Shown: piece after piece, positions 37,169 through 50,003 of the stretch
How positions within the stretch are numbered: the first letter of the stretch is position 1
Layout of the letters: each line of letters begins with the position of its first letter
Source of the DNA: Setomelanomma holmii
Lineage: Eukaryota; Ascomycota; Dothideomycetes; Pleosporales; Phaeosphaeriaceae
Length of the DNA stretch: 64,000 bases
Reading direction: 5' to 3'
Assembly (NCBI GenBank): GCA_010015745.1
Contig: ML978284.1
Coordinates: forward strand, 1 to 64,000
Notes under the pieces: generated by a model
What the model was told of the DNA's origin: nothing
Database searches by the model: none
Seen by the model: the letters and a program-made list of their open reading frames with translations, nothing else
Position numbers and translations under genes: made by a program

Positions 37169-38081
37169 TCAAAGCATCCATGCAGCGCCAACCATCAGGA
37201 CAAACATGCCCAACATGGATGTTCGAGTCGTGTCTGCTGCTCCACCGGCTGGCGGCGCCGCGGCAACGCCCGTGGCTGAAGTCGAAGTCGAGGCCGCACT
37301 GCCTGTACGCGAACCGGTGGCTGAAGCGGAACCAGACACCGCCCCTGAAGTCCTTGTTACGTTGCTGCTCGAGAACGATGCTGATGGACCGACAGCGCTG
37401 GCTGAAACGGTGCTGACTGCTCCAGTAACTGTGGCCAAACTACTCTGCACGCTCGCGAGTCCCCCACTCACACTTGCACTCGCACTCACACCCGCCGAAC
37501 TGCTCGGCGTCGGCTTCGCAGGAAAAGTGACCTGAATCCTAATCTCCTCGCACTGATCTCCAATCCACTCATCGTACAGATTGTAAAAGCCGCCGCTGCT
37601 GCACTGCCACCAGCGCGTGGTGCCGCCGATAGCCAGGGAGCCGTTGGTGCAGATGCTGAAGCCACCCGTGTAGATGGCACCGGCTTGTGGGGGCCCGTCG
37701 AATTGAAATTGGTGGTTGGCGACGACGGAGCCGGTGCGTGAGTCGCGGTCCTTGAGGACGCCAGCTCTGAGGGTGCATACTAGGGCGGCGTCTGCGGCCT
37801 ATGAAGGGAGGGTTAGTCGTGATGGGGGGATGGAGGTCCAATGAGCAGGGAGAAGGGCTGGGGATGGGATAGCTGAGGAGACGTACGGTTTGTGCACTTT
37901 CGCGCTTCGACTTGCTCGAGTGTCCGAATTTCAGCGTCCCTATCGTGAAGTTTCCGCTGGCATTGAGTTCGCAGCCCGATGGCGGCGGCGAAGACGGTGC
38001 GATGCCATCTTCAACAGCCTGTGCCGAGACAGTCGTGGTGGCCGCGAGCACGAGGGGAGCGACGAAGCTTGTGACGCGCAT
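37169..38081 (-). CDS. PIR-like GPI-anchored cell wall protein
   Basis: Exon 1 (37887-38081) and exon 2 (37169-37798) join across an 88-nt intron in phase 0, giving 274 residues. A signal peptide (MRVTSFVAPLVLAATTTVSA) is followed by a domain like the C-terminal domain of PIR/covalently linked wall proteins: SGCELNASGNFTIGTLKFG, LVCTLRAGVLKDRDSRTGS, NHQFQFDGPPQAGAIY, SICTNGSLAIGG, and WQCSSGGFYNLYDEWIGDQC with its spaced Cys. A Ser/Thr/Ala-rich linker and a hydrophobic C-terminus ending GAAWML fit a GPI anchor. Wall structure is the probable role. Confidence 0.85.
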
Positions 38082-38903
38082 CGTGAGGAACGATTCGTAT
38101 TCGGCCCCAGAAACTCGTAGTAAGTATCAAATGATCCTAGGATATGCTGTTCCAAAAAGAAGCCTCGTAAAAATTAACTACTAGACTTTGAAACTGCGCA
38201 GCCGTCGTCGCAAAGAAATGCAGATGGAAACAAGAACAAGACAGACGTGCGAGGTTGGGGTTGCGCGTCCTCAGATTGTTGGTGCAACCAAGCGCGCCCG
38301 CCATGCCGCGCAAGAAAGGAAAGCGCCAACGGCTGGCCGCTGCCAAAAAATCAAGGCCGTACCTGCAGATCGAGCGCCGCATTAGGAAAGGCCACCGCTA
38401 GCCACCCATCTTTTGGCAGCCGTGCCCCTGCTTTAAATGAGCGTTGATATCATTGCTACAGGGGTTTATCTGCGCAATCTAGATCGCATGCACGGAATAG
38501 GGATGCCACATGTGTTTTGAGAAACTTGAACGACTGGTGTTTTGTTGTTTGACTTTGGCATGTTGAGGGCTGGCGCAATGTTTCGACGTTTCATTGCAAG
38601 CCACTTTTGAGTCGGCCGTCGGAGCCGTCGTGCAGGTACCCGCCACTTGTGACCCGCTAGATGCCGCATTGCGCGTAGCCTTGGCACACGAATGCGTGCG
38701 ACCTGGATCGAGATTGAGGGTGACCACGAGATCGCCATGTGTATCAAGGGCGGGTTTGTGGTATTATTTGGTCATTTTTGCGCAATGAGCTTTATACAAG
38801 ACTCGCGTATCCCCCAGATGTGCCTCCCGCTGGTCCAAATGTGATACCACCGGCCAAACCGGTCTTGACAGCCATGTCATTGAAATGTCGCTCCATCTGT
38901 ATC
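38082..38903. other. Intergenic, nothing seen
   Basis: The stretch lies upstream of the PIR-like gene and downstream of the Q-rich gene. Short plus-strand frames here are Arg-rich shadows with no support. Confidence 0.45.
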
Positions 38904-40976
38904 TTATGCATCTTGCAGCGAGCCAGGCTGTATCGAATTCGTCGCGTGCGAAGTGCCTGGCGCCACCACAGCAGAGACATTCGGAGCAAGGAGCATAGCC
39001 GTCTGCGTTTCTTTGCATACCCTTCTGATAGCAGTAGTCTGTATGTCCGCCGCACGTGTCTGCAGCGCAAGAATATCCCCTCGATCGCGCTTATTCAGAT
39101 CCGGTTGATTCAGTACCCCAGGCTTGTATGCATCTGCACACAAGGCCTGAAGTAATTTGCCAATGTCGTTTGGTTCATGCATCGTTTCGAGGAAGAAGAA
39201 TTTGTACCATCCTGCGCGATTTAGTGCGGGCATATATGTTGCGTATGTTGATGTGGGCATGGGTGGTACGGAAATGACTTTCAGATCTTGCGCATGAGTA
39301 TGCTGGCTGAAGTTCCAGATGGGTGCGAGCGCGGGCTGGACGGGGACCATGATGTGTGGTATGCCTTCCAGACTCCACATTCTGGCGAGTGCAGCGTAGC
39401 CGTTGTAGGAGAATAGCTCTGGAACATGGTGAGCGGGGCCACTGTCACACATGATATTTGTGCACTTACGCCGAGCGTCTTCGGTCAGCTCGATCCAACT
39501 CCCAAGAATTTTCGGTCCTTCCAGCAAACTAGAGTTCTTGGGCTCAAACTTCCTATCCAGAGCGTCAAACAGCAAGTCCGCCAAGATGTAAAATTCGCGT
39601 GTTGGTTGCTCGGTCACTGGGTCTGCGAATCTCCAAGGGTCTGCTAGAGGCAGACTGCTTGTGCTAACAGCCCGTCCCGGGACCGAGAATCTGTTGGCAG
39701 GCGAGCCTGACTGTCCACTTTGGGGCTGGTATGCTTGATACTGCAAAGTCTGTGCCGTCGCATCAGCTCCCTGCTGCTTGGCATCACCGAGATTCAGGTT
39801 GCCCACATCAGCCGGCAGTTCCGCAATGAACTCGGGTGGAGAAGAAGACGGAGCAGAAGGCAGAGCAGCATGCTGCGGTGCGGGGGTTGGGGGCTGCGTG
39901 TGCTGCGGAGTCGCATTCGTCGGTGCTTGTGGTTGTGTGTACATTTGCTGCGGAGGTGGTGGGCTCACTGAACCATGAGGGATAGGTGAATGACCTTGTG
40001 GGCTTACCGGGCACATGGGATGCCATTGTTGCTGCTGGTCATGCTGAACTGGCGGAAAAGGTATAGACTGGTACGGCTGAGGCGCTCCGGGAGGCTGTTG
40101 CTCCGAGCTAGGGGATGCGGTCCATTGTGGTTGAGTCACTGGCTTGCTCGGAGGTATTATTGGAGAAACATCAGCATGAGGTGCTTGGTGCTGCTGTTGA
40201 TATCCCTGGTTCTGCATGCTCGGTACAACGCCAGTCTGCTGCTGTCCAATATATTGACTCTGTGGCCGCTGGTCCTGCTGGAAGTGACCTTGCGGCTGCC
40301 CTTGTTGCTGACCTGTGAATTGCCCTGGTTGTGGACCCTGTTGGTACTGCCCTTGTGGTTGCCCTTGTGGTTGCCCTTGTTGACCGTATTGTCCCTGTTG
40401 CTCCACGCCCATGTTTACACCTTGATTATATGGCATTGATGGTGCCTGTGATTTCGGCGGTGGAGCATTCTGCGACGGGAAGTAGTTGCTCTGCCCAGAA
40501 TGCTGTGACGCTGGTGTGGCATAGTTCGACGTTTGGTGATATGGCGACTGCTGCGGAGGAGTAAAAGCGTTCGGCGCTTGCGAAGGCAGCTGCCATGGTC
40601 GCTGCTGTGGTTGAGGGCTGTAGTTCTGAGCTTGCTGCTGGAAGACTGGAGGCTGATTCTGCTCTTGGTAGTTCTGGTAGCTCTGGAGGTGTTGAGACTG
40701 ACCTGCCGGAGGCTTGCCTCCTAGCTTCGAGCTTATTGTCTTGCTTAACTTGTTCAACATTGGCTTCCCTGTAGTTACCGCCTGGTCGAACATCTGTCCA
40801 AAAGCGCCTCCAGGCTTATGCCCATGGCCGAAGCCCGGCTGCTGCCCAGTATTGTTCAGCACGCCAGGCGTGTATCCTTGCGGCTGTTGCTGTGCGTTAT
40901 AGCCCTGCTCTGGAGTTCCTTGGGTGGGCGCACTATAGGCTCCTGGAGGAGGAGGAACCGATCCGTAGTTCGACAT
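38904..40976 (-). CDS. Gln/Pro-rich conserved fungal protein
   Basis: The N-terminal two thirds are low-complexity Gln/Pro/Ser with GQPQGQ repeats (about 40313-40400). The last third is globular and conserved in style (FYILADLLFDALDRKF, WSLEGIPHIMVPVQPALAPI, RAGWYKFFFLETMHEP). A 51-nt intron (39419-39469, GTAAGT to TTCCAG) probably splits the globular part: it is a multiple of three and has no stop, so the unspliced frame stays open, but the splice signals are good and removing it joins EDARR to the FSYNGYAAL motif. Spliced length is 673 residues. No catalytic residue is evident and the function is unknown; a prion-like, condensate-forming N-terminus is plausible. Confidence 0.8.
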   Translation of the reverse strand: MSNYGSVPPPPGAYSAPTQGTPEQGYNAQQQPQGYTPGVLNNTGQQPGFGHGHKPGGAFGQMFDQAVTTGKPMLNKLSKTISSKLGGKPPAGQSQHLQSYQNYQEQNQPPVFQQQAQNYSPQPQQRPWQLPSQAPNAFTPPQQSPYHQTSNYATPASQHSGQSNYFPSQNAPPPKSQAPSMPYNQGVNMGVEQQGQYGQQGQPQGQPQGQYQQGPQPGQFTGQQQGQPQGHFQQDQRPQSQYIGQQQTGVVPSMQNQGYQQQHQAPHADVSPIIPPSKPVTQPQWTASPSSEQQPPGAPQPYQSIPFPPVQHDQQQQWHPMCPVSPQGHSPIPHGSVSPPPPQQMYTQPQAPTNATPQHTQPPTPAPQHAALPSAPSSSPPEFIAELPADVGNLNLGDAKQQGADATAQTLQYQAYQPQSGQSGSPANRFSVPGRAVSTSSLPLADPWRFADPVTEQPTREFYILADLLFDALDRKFEPKNSSLLEGPKILGSWIELTEDARRKCTNIMCDSGPAHHVPELFSYNGYAALARMWSLEGIPHIMVPVQPALAPIWNFSQHTHAQDLKVISVPPMPTSTYATYMPALNRAGWYKFFFLETMHEPNDIGKLLQALCADAYKPGVLNQPDLNKRDRGDILALQTRAADIQTTAIRRVCKETQTAMLLAPNVSAVVAPGTSHATNSIQPGSLQDA

Positions 40977-43900
40977 CTTGTCGGACTTTGGCTTTCAGGT
41001 TGCCGGTCTTTGGTGTGGCCTACATGAAGTCGTCGAACCCCGCCAGATCCGATACGAGGCCTGAACGAGGCTGGAAAGCCTCAGCCGCATATGCTTGGCA
41101 TGGTAGCTTCGAGTCTATATTAGCGTCCATGGTATCTACTTTAGTTGGCAGATCAAGATTTTGTATCAAAAACTGGCTTGCATCTTTCGCGTGTGTTGTG
41201 GTGACATAGGTCAGCATAGAGATGCCCAGCAGATGTTGGCGGAACACACGGCAAGCATGTTGATTGAGGATGCTGTGGCGCTGCCAAGGAGCGTGGCTGC
41301 CCATGCCCCACCGCCTCGAGCATTTACACATCTTTACCGCCTCCCACCATTCTCAGAGAACCAACCAAATCTACTACCGGATGTAAGGGACTACAGTCGA
41401 GCAGGATTTGATTTGCGACTGAGGATTGAAGTTCCATCACGCTGTCATCTCCTTGCCCTCTTCGTTCCTTTCTGCAGGTCATACCAAAGTCAAAGGCAAG
41501 GAGGCACATGTCTCTTTCCTTTCGGAATTCCAATATCGAATTTTCATGTCTACCACAGCTCGTCAGAAGTAAGTGTAAGGTTGACCACGACGTGTCGCGC
41601 AGGAGCAATAGCCCTTGCAAAGGCTTCCGAACATGTATGCCACAAGACGCATTTGCGTGCATACATGAAGGCGTCTTCAGTCCGGGGCATAAATCTAGAT
41701 CGAATCAGTCTTCAATCTTTTCTATCTTCGTAATCGTCTCTCGCAGAAGCACGTCTATCTTCAGCAATTCGCCTCTTCATCACCAGGTTGAGAATTGAAA
41801 AACAAAGTTGCTCAGGTTTCGACTTGCGCTCGTTCGGTATTACCACCACGCGCAATAGGCTACTGTTCACCATCAACGTCTTCACCTGGGCTAGAAAAGG
41901 TCACATGATACCATCATGAAATCTGCCGCCTGTTCGAGAATTCAACTCATTCTTTCCCAAGAGGAAAATATTTCGGAGAACTATGTCATGCCAGGAACTA
42001 TACATCGATATGAATCGTGGCTTTCTTCCATGCCGTACTCTACTCTCGTCTGCAGGCTACCCTACATGGAATCGTCCTCATCGGACTTGGCAAGATATCT
42101 TGGACGGCTCCTGGAAATACGGTATTCATCCATATCAACTTCTCCCAAGACCTTTCCTCCGTGAGGTACTTACATCAAAGCTTGAAAGAGCAGCATACGA
42201 TGGCCTAGGCAAGGTCCTGCGTTGCACATCTCAATAAGCTGTCCTATCCTCCTGAAGTGCCTCACTGCTGCAACATGTTTTCTGCAGTAGCACCAAGTAC
42301 CATGGAGATTCCGGGATCCTCGATATTGTACTAGGGCTTTTCTTATAGTGCATTACTGTATGAAATGCCTCTCTTGTTGCGCGAGGCGTCGTAGTGGCTG
42401 CGGCAGATGACGCAAAGCGGATGCACGATTATTTGCCGTATATACAAGTCTTCTGGGTGGCAATTTCGAGTTCTCGGCGTGCAAGATCGTGTCCACCCTC
42501 TCTGCTTACTCGTCATATCTTAATCGATAGCGCTGATAAGTCACCACAATGTTAATATTTAAGCTCTAACATTCTCCACAGGACGCGAATCATTCTTTCG
42601 CGGCAGCACGAAGACCAGAAAGGTCATTGATGATGAGTATTGGTCTTGTCCGAGTCTACCGCGTTAAATGCATATTGGAACTCTCTGATCTTTATGCGAC
42701 TAATCGCTAGCGGCGACCCTCCTACAATGATCAACGTCATGTCGTAAGGCAGGGCATATATGACGCTGGAGTCGTCGAAACAATTCTCCGTATTCGAAAA
42801 CATTGGACAGACTCTGCCGAAGGCTAATATGCGTTGCAAGGTGGTGGTCGGACTCTCATACCATGTCAAATATCGGATACTAGTGTCTAGTCTGAGGGTA
42901 TAAAGCTCTTATATACGCGCAATTACTTCTTTATTTCACATTCGAGCGGTTTCCTGTGACTCTGAAAAGCAATGGCAACACCCGGATGTCCTGTTCGGGC
43001 TGTCTTATGCTAAAAAGAATGCCGCCAATTACCCATGTCTCGCGGCTCACCATTGGGAACTTGCTCGATACATCCGACCCCTTCCAAACTCGATACTTTG
43101 TGCACTCCTTCGACACCAGTGTTTCGAAAATAATAGCCTCCCTGACTTGTCATTGGTGCAGTTGCCGAGAAGATCAAAAATACTGCGAACATGTTGTGCC
43201 GGAGAGCCGACCGAACAAACTTCTTCTGTCGTTTTGGGTCATTATCTCAGTGAAGTTAACCAGGCCAGTCTAATGGCTAGAATATCAGGTCAAACACCTA
43301 TGGGCTGCTCCTCCGAGCGCACTAACATGGACCACAGGGAAGATAATGGTACGTTTGCGCGAATGCGAATAAAAATGCGACAGCGCACTCATGAGCTACG
43401 GTGCGTCGCGGTCTGCAATTACCATAATAACATAAGAGAGCTACAACATGTCGCTGTGGGAAACCTGCGAGCTCAAATGCGCTCTACTCGTCAAGCTTTG
43501 CTCAACATCTTCTTTCAGAAGCCATCCTCCAAATTCTGATGACACGGGCTAATGTCTTGAGCATCCAAAAACGATTCAAGTATTACCGTATGCTCTTGCT
43601 CTTAGTTGCCTTCCTGAAAATCACGCTGGCTGCAAACAATGTCCCGTGTACGCTCTGAGCAACTAGTCCACCACTTCCATTACCTCGACGTCGAAGTTAT
43701 TACTGGCGAGCAAAATTTGGTCACTTGTCGCGGTCAAGTATATGATGCTTGTCTGCGCCTCTTCGTCAGCTGCTCATCACCTCTTCGGACCTTCCTCCGA
43801 AAACAAGTGATCTTGAACTGTATGTCTGGCTCTCGAGTCAGACGTTCAAACTTTGCACAAGCCGGGGTTGTCCTTCGTTCAGGCTTGTTCCCTGAACTCA

Positions 43901-45033
43901 ACACACCGTGTCCGAAAGGTTTGAAATCACATGTAAATATCCCGAGCAAGCACCTAGCGTGGCGAATAAGTATCCTCGTTGTGTAAAGCAAGTACCAGCC
44001 GTGATACGAGACAGTTGTTGCGTCTTGGTCACGAGACACGAGAATATAAGATGACTCTCCAGGTGAAGTCGACACCCAGACTTCGATCCAATGACGTTTT
44101 AAGACAGTGGGCGGTCACATCAATGTTCTTCCGGAAAATGCCACAGCAAACGGAAGGACATAATGTTGGCGGCATCAAGGTGATGATGTTTCAGAGCTCA
44201 AGACAAACTCCGAAGTATCGCCTGTACGCGACCATTGCCTTCCTCTCACTCCTCACAAACTATTCGTCCGGTGAGGCTGTATAAATGCTCCCAGCGCTTC
44301 CAGCTTCTTGCTTTCCTACCTACAGTGTTTTGCACCAGAGAGGTTCACCGGAAAACCGTCGACACAAGAGTACGTGTTCGGAGTGCAGCCAAAAACTCTC
44401 TTCGAATTATCCCCGACATGGGCGGCAGCGTGAAATCGACAGGACATTTCATAATCACATTACTGGGGCCAAGTCATCGGAAAGCGCTGATCTACAAAAC
44501 CACGATCTTGCTGGTTTTCGGTTCGCTGATCGAGACAATCGAGCCATCCACCAACGCGATATTCTTCTGGCATCCTTGAGATTTGACGACGCTTGCGGCA
44601 TGGAGTGGTGAATCTATGCAGGCACTTTAGTACAAAGATAATATCAGGGTCCCTGTGGATGTCCCTGCCCGAAGTCCGTTCTCCCAATGGTGTGTTTTGT
44701 GTTGGATCGCCCTGACCCTGATAGTATGCAGCTATAGTGCTGCATACGAAGCATTTAGGCTGGGGATGATATTCGAGTTGCTTGAACGATTCGCTCGGGT
44801 ATACGAGTCGTTCCTAAATCGCTGCCTGTTCAACCTCACAAGGCTGTGACTCATTTGAGTCTCCGAAGAGAGGATGTCCTGTCGCATATTCGGATCTCAA
44901 TAAAGTCACACCCAACAAGACTATGTGCGGACTTGCTGGTCGAGCTTCCAGGCTAGAAGATTTTCTATCCCGGCACCAAAATTCGGACAACAGTATGATC
45001 ATGGTGTTCTGAACTTGCCTGGCGTCTGTTCTG
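40977..45033. other. 4-kb stretch with no supported gene
   Basis: Open frames up to 190 codons occur but none has family motifs, a signal peptide or convincing splice partners. I see no terminal repeats, no transposase or reverse-transcriptase motif and no tRNA. It may hold decayed repeats, a non-coding transcript, or lineage-specific genes I cannot recognise. Confidence 0.4.
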
Positions 45034-46237
45034 TCATAGCTTCCGACGACTATACGCCCAATATGCCTTCATGGGTAATTTCCAATCCACCTTCCTCAGA
45101 TTCGCATCGAAGATGTCGAAGTCTGCTTTCTGCAGCCTGTCCAGCCACGACTGTGTCGCTAGACTCGGCATGAACACGCCAAAAGCTTGCTCTACCTCGG
45201 CAAGCTTCTCAGATTGACCAGCGTCCAGTTGCTGCGCACTATATTGATGTTCCTCCTCGTTCTGGTGCTCAAAGTCGTGGCCAAGCGTTCCTTCTGACCG
45301 CAGTTTCGACAACATCTCGCGCGCTGTGATGAGGTGATCGTTTGCTCGTGTTGCGACCGTGAAGATGGCATCGCGCAAGCCTGGAGCCGAGGCACCCTGC
45401 CTGAAGACGTCTTCTTCCCGAACATTTGCTTCGGCCATGACGTCCAGTGGCAGAAGCACGGCGCCCTGTGTGGGACCTGATTGTCCTGTCAAAGCGTTGC
45501 TCGTGCCTAACGGCTGCTGTGGTGGGAATGCGATCAGCGGTATGCCTCGTAGCACCGCAGCGATACCCATGGCTTTTCCTATGTGTGAAGCAATATGATC
45601 CGTCGTGAGCGAAGCCTGAGGCAGAGCTGACAGCGTGAGATACAACATGGTCGAGTATGTGTTCTCTGCGTAGCTTTCCAGTGCACTTAGTGTGGGGTAT
45701 GGTGGATTGCTAAGGTGCTGTTCGCGGGTGTTGATGATGCGGTGGAACCAGTTCTTGCTCAGTCGCGCCTTCCCTCCCGATCGCTCATGCAAGTCCCCAG
45801 CCGCTCTTGCCAAAAGTATAGCGACTGGCTCTTTTGGTGGTGAGCCTGCCAGCGCTTTTGTTACGGTGTCGCGCCAGAACTGCATGCGCATCATGCCGAT
45901 TGTGGGTGTGCTCGTCGTGTCTGCCACGCGGGCGACGTCCACATTGAAGGCACGGATTGCGATGTATGCATCACGAGAGGACTGCGGTATGAAGGTTTGG
46001 AGGATGTGGGAAGGCACATCATATGTTCTGTAATCGTCATTATTGTGCAATGACTGGATGGCGATTCTCATACCTCACGAGGTTCGCGCAATATGATCTT
46101 GCACGGCTGACCTCATCTTCCGAGGGCCGTGCAGCATCTTGCAAGCATCGCGTGGAGTGGAATTGTCTCCGCCGAGGTCGTGCTGAAGCATGTAACCGCC
46201 GCAGAGGTAGTGTGGAGACTGTGAATGGTCGCATCAA
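45034..46237 (-). CDS. NDUFAF6-like complex I assembly factor (squalene/phytoene synthase fold)
   Basis: Exon 1 (46074-46237) and exon 2 (45034-46027) flank a 46-nt intron, giving 385 residues. The N-terminus is Arg-rich with few acids (LHASARPRRRQFHSTRCLQ), as in a mitochondrial presequence. The splice creates ARSYCANLVRTYDVPSHILQ, a typical start of the family. The rest follows the isoprenoid-synthase fold (RDAYIAIRAFNVDVARVAD, MMRMQFWRDTVTKAL, AMGIAAVLRGIPL), but the Asp-rich metal-binding motifs of true phytoene synthases are not evident, as in NDUFAF6, which helps assemble respiratory complex I. The gene shares a 275-bp divergent promoter with the RAD5-like gene. Confidence 0.88.
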
Positions 46238-46512
46238 AAGTTTTGCGAACTCGCGAAAGCAGTGCTCTATGCGACAACGATAGGCCAGGCGTCAATGGCA
46301 AATTAGATGATGCGCTTGAAGTCTCTTGAGAAAATGCTTTGAAGTGTATCTTCCGTAGGGCTGAAGTCAGCCACAAAATGTGGATGGTGACTGGTGGGTG
46401 GATGACGCTATCATGTCGATCCCGTGAAAGCGCGTTCTGGCGTTCCGACGCGTCGAGCCTCACAATGCCATGCTCTACTTGCACCACCATCAAGCACCGC
46501 CACTACTACGCT
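46238..46512. promoter_or_regulatory. Shared divergent promoter region
   Basis: These 275 bp lie between the NDUFAF6-like and RAD5-like starts. No specific site is recognised. Confidence 0.45.
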
Positions 46513-49500
46513 ATGGAGTCTCCTCACCCAGAAGAGAGGCCCCTCAAAAAGCGCCGCTTCTTCACCGAAGATTCATCGCCAGCTCAAGTACGTACGAAAC
46601 GACCATCTCCTCGTCCGCAGACCCCGCCACCAACAATCGACGACAATGAGCCAGCACAGTCGGACAGTAACGGGACGGAGAATGGAGCATCGATGGATGG
46701 ATTCGATGTCGGCATGCTCCAGGCAGTTGTGGGAGAACTCTCCTTGCCCACACTGCAAAAGCTGAAAGATGTGAGCGGGAATAATGTCGAGAGAGGTAGC
46801 TACACATATTGCGCTATATGAAGGTCTAGTCTGACTCTGCTCAGCAATCAACCTGTACCTTGACGGCTCATGGAACTCGGCCCCAGTACAGGCACCTGCG
46901 CCAATCTTCCAGAAACGCCTTCCGACGCAGACTACCATGGTGAACATTCTCAAGCGCACCAAGTCTGAAGTATCAAACGCTTCCACACAAGGATCGGGCG
47001 CCTCGACACCAGCCATACTGCGCGAGATGCCCGCAAAGCGATACATTGGCTCATTCGGAGTCATCGGATGGGCAACGAAAAGCGGCTCGGGCATGCTGAG
47101 GCACAATGAGAGGATTGGCGTCGAGCGCGTGAAGAAACAGCCCAAGCTGAACAAAGCCAAGAAGGTCGTCAATCTCAAGAACCCCGATTCCTTGGTCAGA
47201 TTCACAAACGAAAAGGGCGAGGAGGTGGGAAGGCTGGAGAATGATTCCGCAGCCTGGATAGCACCACTAATCGACCAGAAGGTGTGCTCCTTCGAGGGTG
47301 CAGTTGTGTACACACCCGACCGGATACGGACTGGCGATACTGTCTATCTGCAATTGCGCGGCTACCTGCTACGGAGCGCTTTCGACAAGCGAAAGTTTAC
47401 CAAGCCGGAGGACAATCGAGAGGTCAGTCTCTTTGAAGAAAAGGAGACGTCCGACGAACGAGACCTTCGTATGCGGCAAATTGGCATGGTCAAGCTTTTC
47501 GAGCAGCTCAGCCTCAACCCCACGCGGCAGAATGAGACGACAGAGAAGCACAAACGCCAGGGGCTACTGCAAGCTGCAGAGAGCGCGGAGAAAGAAAAGA
47601 AGGCCAAGGCGGAGAATGGCACACCGGCGGAGCCTGGATCGTCTCCGCCACTCGAGGAAGCCGAAGACGGAAAGGAGCTCGAGCAAGACCAGCTTGACTC
47701 GCTTTACAAGAAAGCACAGTCGTTTGACTTCGATACTCCGACCCTCGAGCCTGCGAGCACTTTTCAAATGGATCTCCGCAAGTACCAAAAGCAGGCACTA
47801 TTCTGGATGGTCGGGAAAGAAAAAGACGAGTCATTAGAAGGCAAAGAAGCGTCAATGCATCCACTTTGGGAAGAATACCAGTGGCCAACCCATGACTCCG
47901 AAAATGAAGCACTCCTGGTGATTGAGGATCAATCCATGTTCTATGTCAATCCTTACTCGGGCGAGCTGTCCCTTGAGTTTCCCAGGCAGGAACAGAACTG
48001 CCTGGGAGGCATATTGGCTGATGAGATGGGCCTTGGTAAGACGATCGAGATGCTCAGCTTGATACACACCCATCGCACGGAGCTTCCTGAAGACGAGGCG
48101 TCTACGACTATGAAGGCCCTGCCACCATTGCAGAAGAACAGCGCTGCTGTCGAGCCTGCTCCATATACTACTTTGGTGGTGGCGCCCATGTCACTGCTCG
48201 CGCAATGGCACAGCGAAGCGGAGAAAGCATCGAAAGAAGGCACACTGAAAGCAATGGTCTACTATGGCGCTGATAAGGCTGTGAATTTGCAGAAGCTGTG
48301 CTGCGCATCGAACCGGGCCAACGCACCTAATGTCATAATCACAAGCTATGGCACGGTGCTGTCTGAGTTCAATCAGGTGGCGGCACAAGACGGCAATCGC
48401 GGTTCGCATGGCGGCGTGTTCTCGCTCGATTACTTCCGCATCATCCTTGACGAGGCGCACTTCATCAAGAATAGACAGTCGAAAACAGCAAAGGCTTGCT
48501 ACGAGCTTTATGCAAGGCATCGCTGGGTTCTGACTGGTACGCCTATCGTAAACCGACTTGAGGATCTCTTCAGCTTGGTGCGCTTCCTCAAGGTAGAGCC
48601 TTGGAGCAATTTCTCGTTCTGGAAGACTTTCATCACGGTACCGTTCGAGTCGGGCGACTTCATTCGGGCCCTGGATGTCGTTCAAACCGTGCTCGAGCCG
48701 CTCGTGCTGCGGCGTACCAAGGACATGAAGACCCCTAATGGCGAGGCTCTTGTACCACTACCACCACGCACAATAGACGTTGAGCGGATCGTCCTTTCGC
48801 AAGACGAACGAGATGTCTATGACCACATCTTCACGCGCGCAAAGAGCGTGTTTGCTGCTAATGCCGAAGCTGGGACACTGCTCAAATCGTACACCACAAT
48901 TTTTGCACAAATTCTACGTCTCCGGCAGTCCTGTTGTCATCCAATTCTTACGCGCAAAGCCAACATTGTCGCGGACGAGGAGGATGCATCACTCGCTTCA
49001 GATCTTGCCAACGGCCTCGCAGACGACATGGATCTCGGCAGTCTCATTGAGCGCTTCACAGCGGAAGGTGACCAAGACGTTAATAAGTTCGGTGCCCATG
49101 TCTTGAAGCAGATCCAAGATGAAGCAGAGGCAGAATGTCCAATATGCTCAGAAGAGCCAATGATCGATCAGGCTGTTACCGGTTGCTGGCACTCGGCCTG
49201 CAAAGAGTGCTTGCTCAACTACATCAACCATCAGCGCGACAAGGGCGAAGTACCACGCTGCTTCAGTTGTCGCGAACCCGTTAACGCCCGCGACGTGTTC
49301 GAAGTAGTTCGGCACGACCACGTTGCCGACGAGCCCGACCACGCCTTCAAGCCCGAAGACACCGCACCATCGGCAACACAAACTCCACGCATCAGTCTCC
49401 GCCGCATCGGCCTCACCGGCTCCGCCAAAACCCAAGCCCTCCTAACCCACCTCAAACGCATCCGCCGCGAAGACAAAACCACAAAATCAGTCGTCTTCTC

Positions 49501-50003
49501 ACAATTCACTTCCTTCCTCGACCTCATCGAACCCGCCCTAACACGCGACCACATCCCCTTCCTGCGCTTCGATGGCTCACTTAGTCAGAAGACGCGCGCA
49601 CATATCCTCACCGAGTTCACCGCGAGCGCGAAACCGTACGTCCTGCTGCTCAGTCTGCGCGCCGGTGGCGTCGGCTTGAATTTAACCTGCGCGCGGAATG
49701 TGTTCATGATGGATCCGTGGTGGAGTTTTGCGGTCGAGGCGCAGGCGATTGATCGCGTGCATCGGATGGGGCAGGAGAGGGAGGTCAAGGTGGTGAGGTT
49801 CGTGGTGGAGGAGAGTATTGAGGAGAAGATGTTGAGGATTCAGGAGAGGAAGAAGTTTATGTAAGTCCAAGGCAAAGTGTAAAGTGTTGGTTGGGCGTGT
49901 GTGGAGATGCTAACGTGTGTGTAGTGCGAGTTCGCTGGGTATGATGAGTGATGAGGAGAAGCGTGTGCAGCGGATTGAGGATATTAAGGAGTTACTTAGT
50001 TAA
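46513..50003 (+). CDS. RAD5: RAD5-type DNA helicase/ubiquitin ligase (SNF2, HIRAN, RING)
   Basis: Three exons (46513-46795, 46845-49860, 49925-50003) give 1125 residues. A basic, Pro-rich N-terminus is followed by a HIRAN domain (from about residue 158, KRYIGSFGVIGWATKSGSG). The SNF2 ATPase has DEMGLGKT (near 487) and DEAH (near 630). A RING finger inserted between the helicase lobes begins CPICSEEP (near 858) and includes CWHSACKECL, and helicase motif VI is DRVHRMGQ (near 1063). The last intron restores the family ending KKFIASSLGMMSDEEKR. Rad5 polyubiquitinates PCNA and remodels stalled forks in error-free damage tolerance. All core motifs are intact. An upstream in-frame Met at 46468 exists, but 46513 fits better. 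Confidence 0.93.

Noticed and set aside
41161..41733. 190-codon plus-strand frame in the gene-poor interval
   Set aside because: No domain, signal peptide or splice partner supports it, and its residues show no family pattern.
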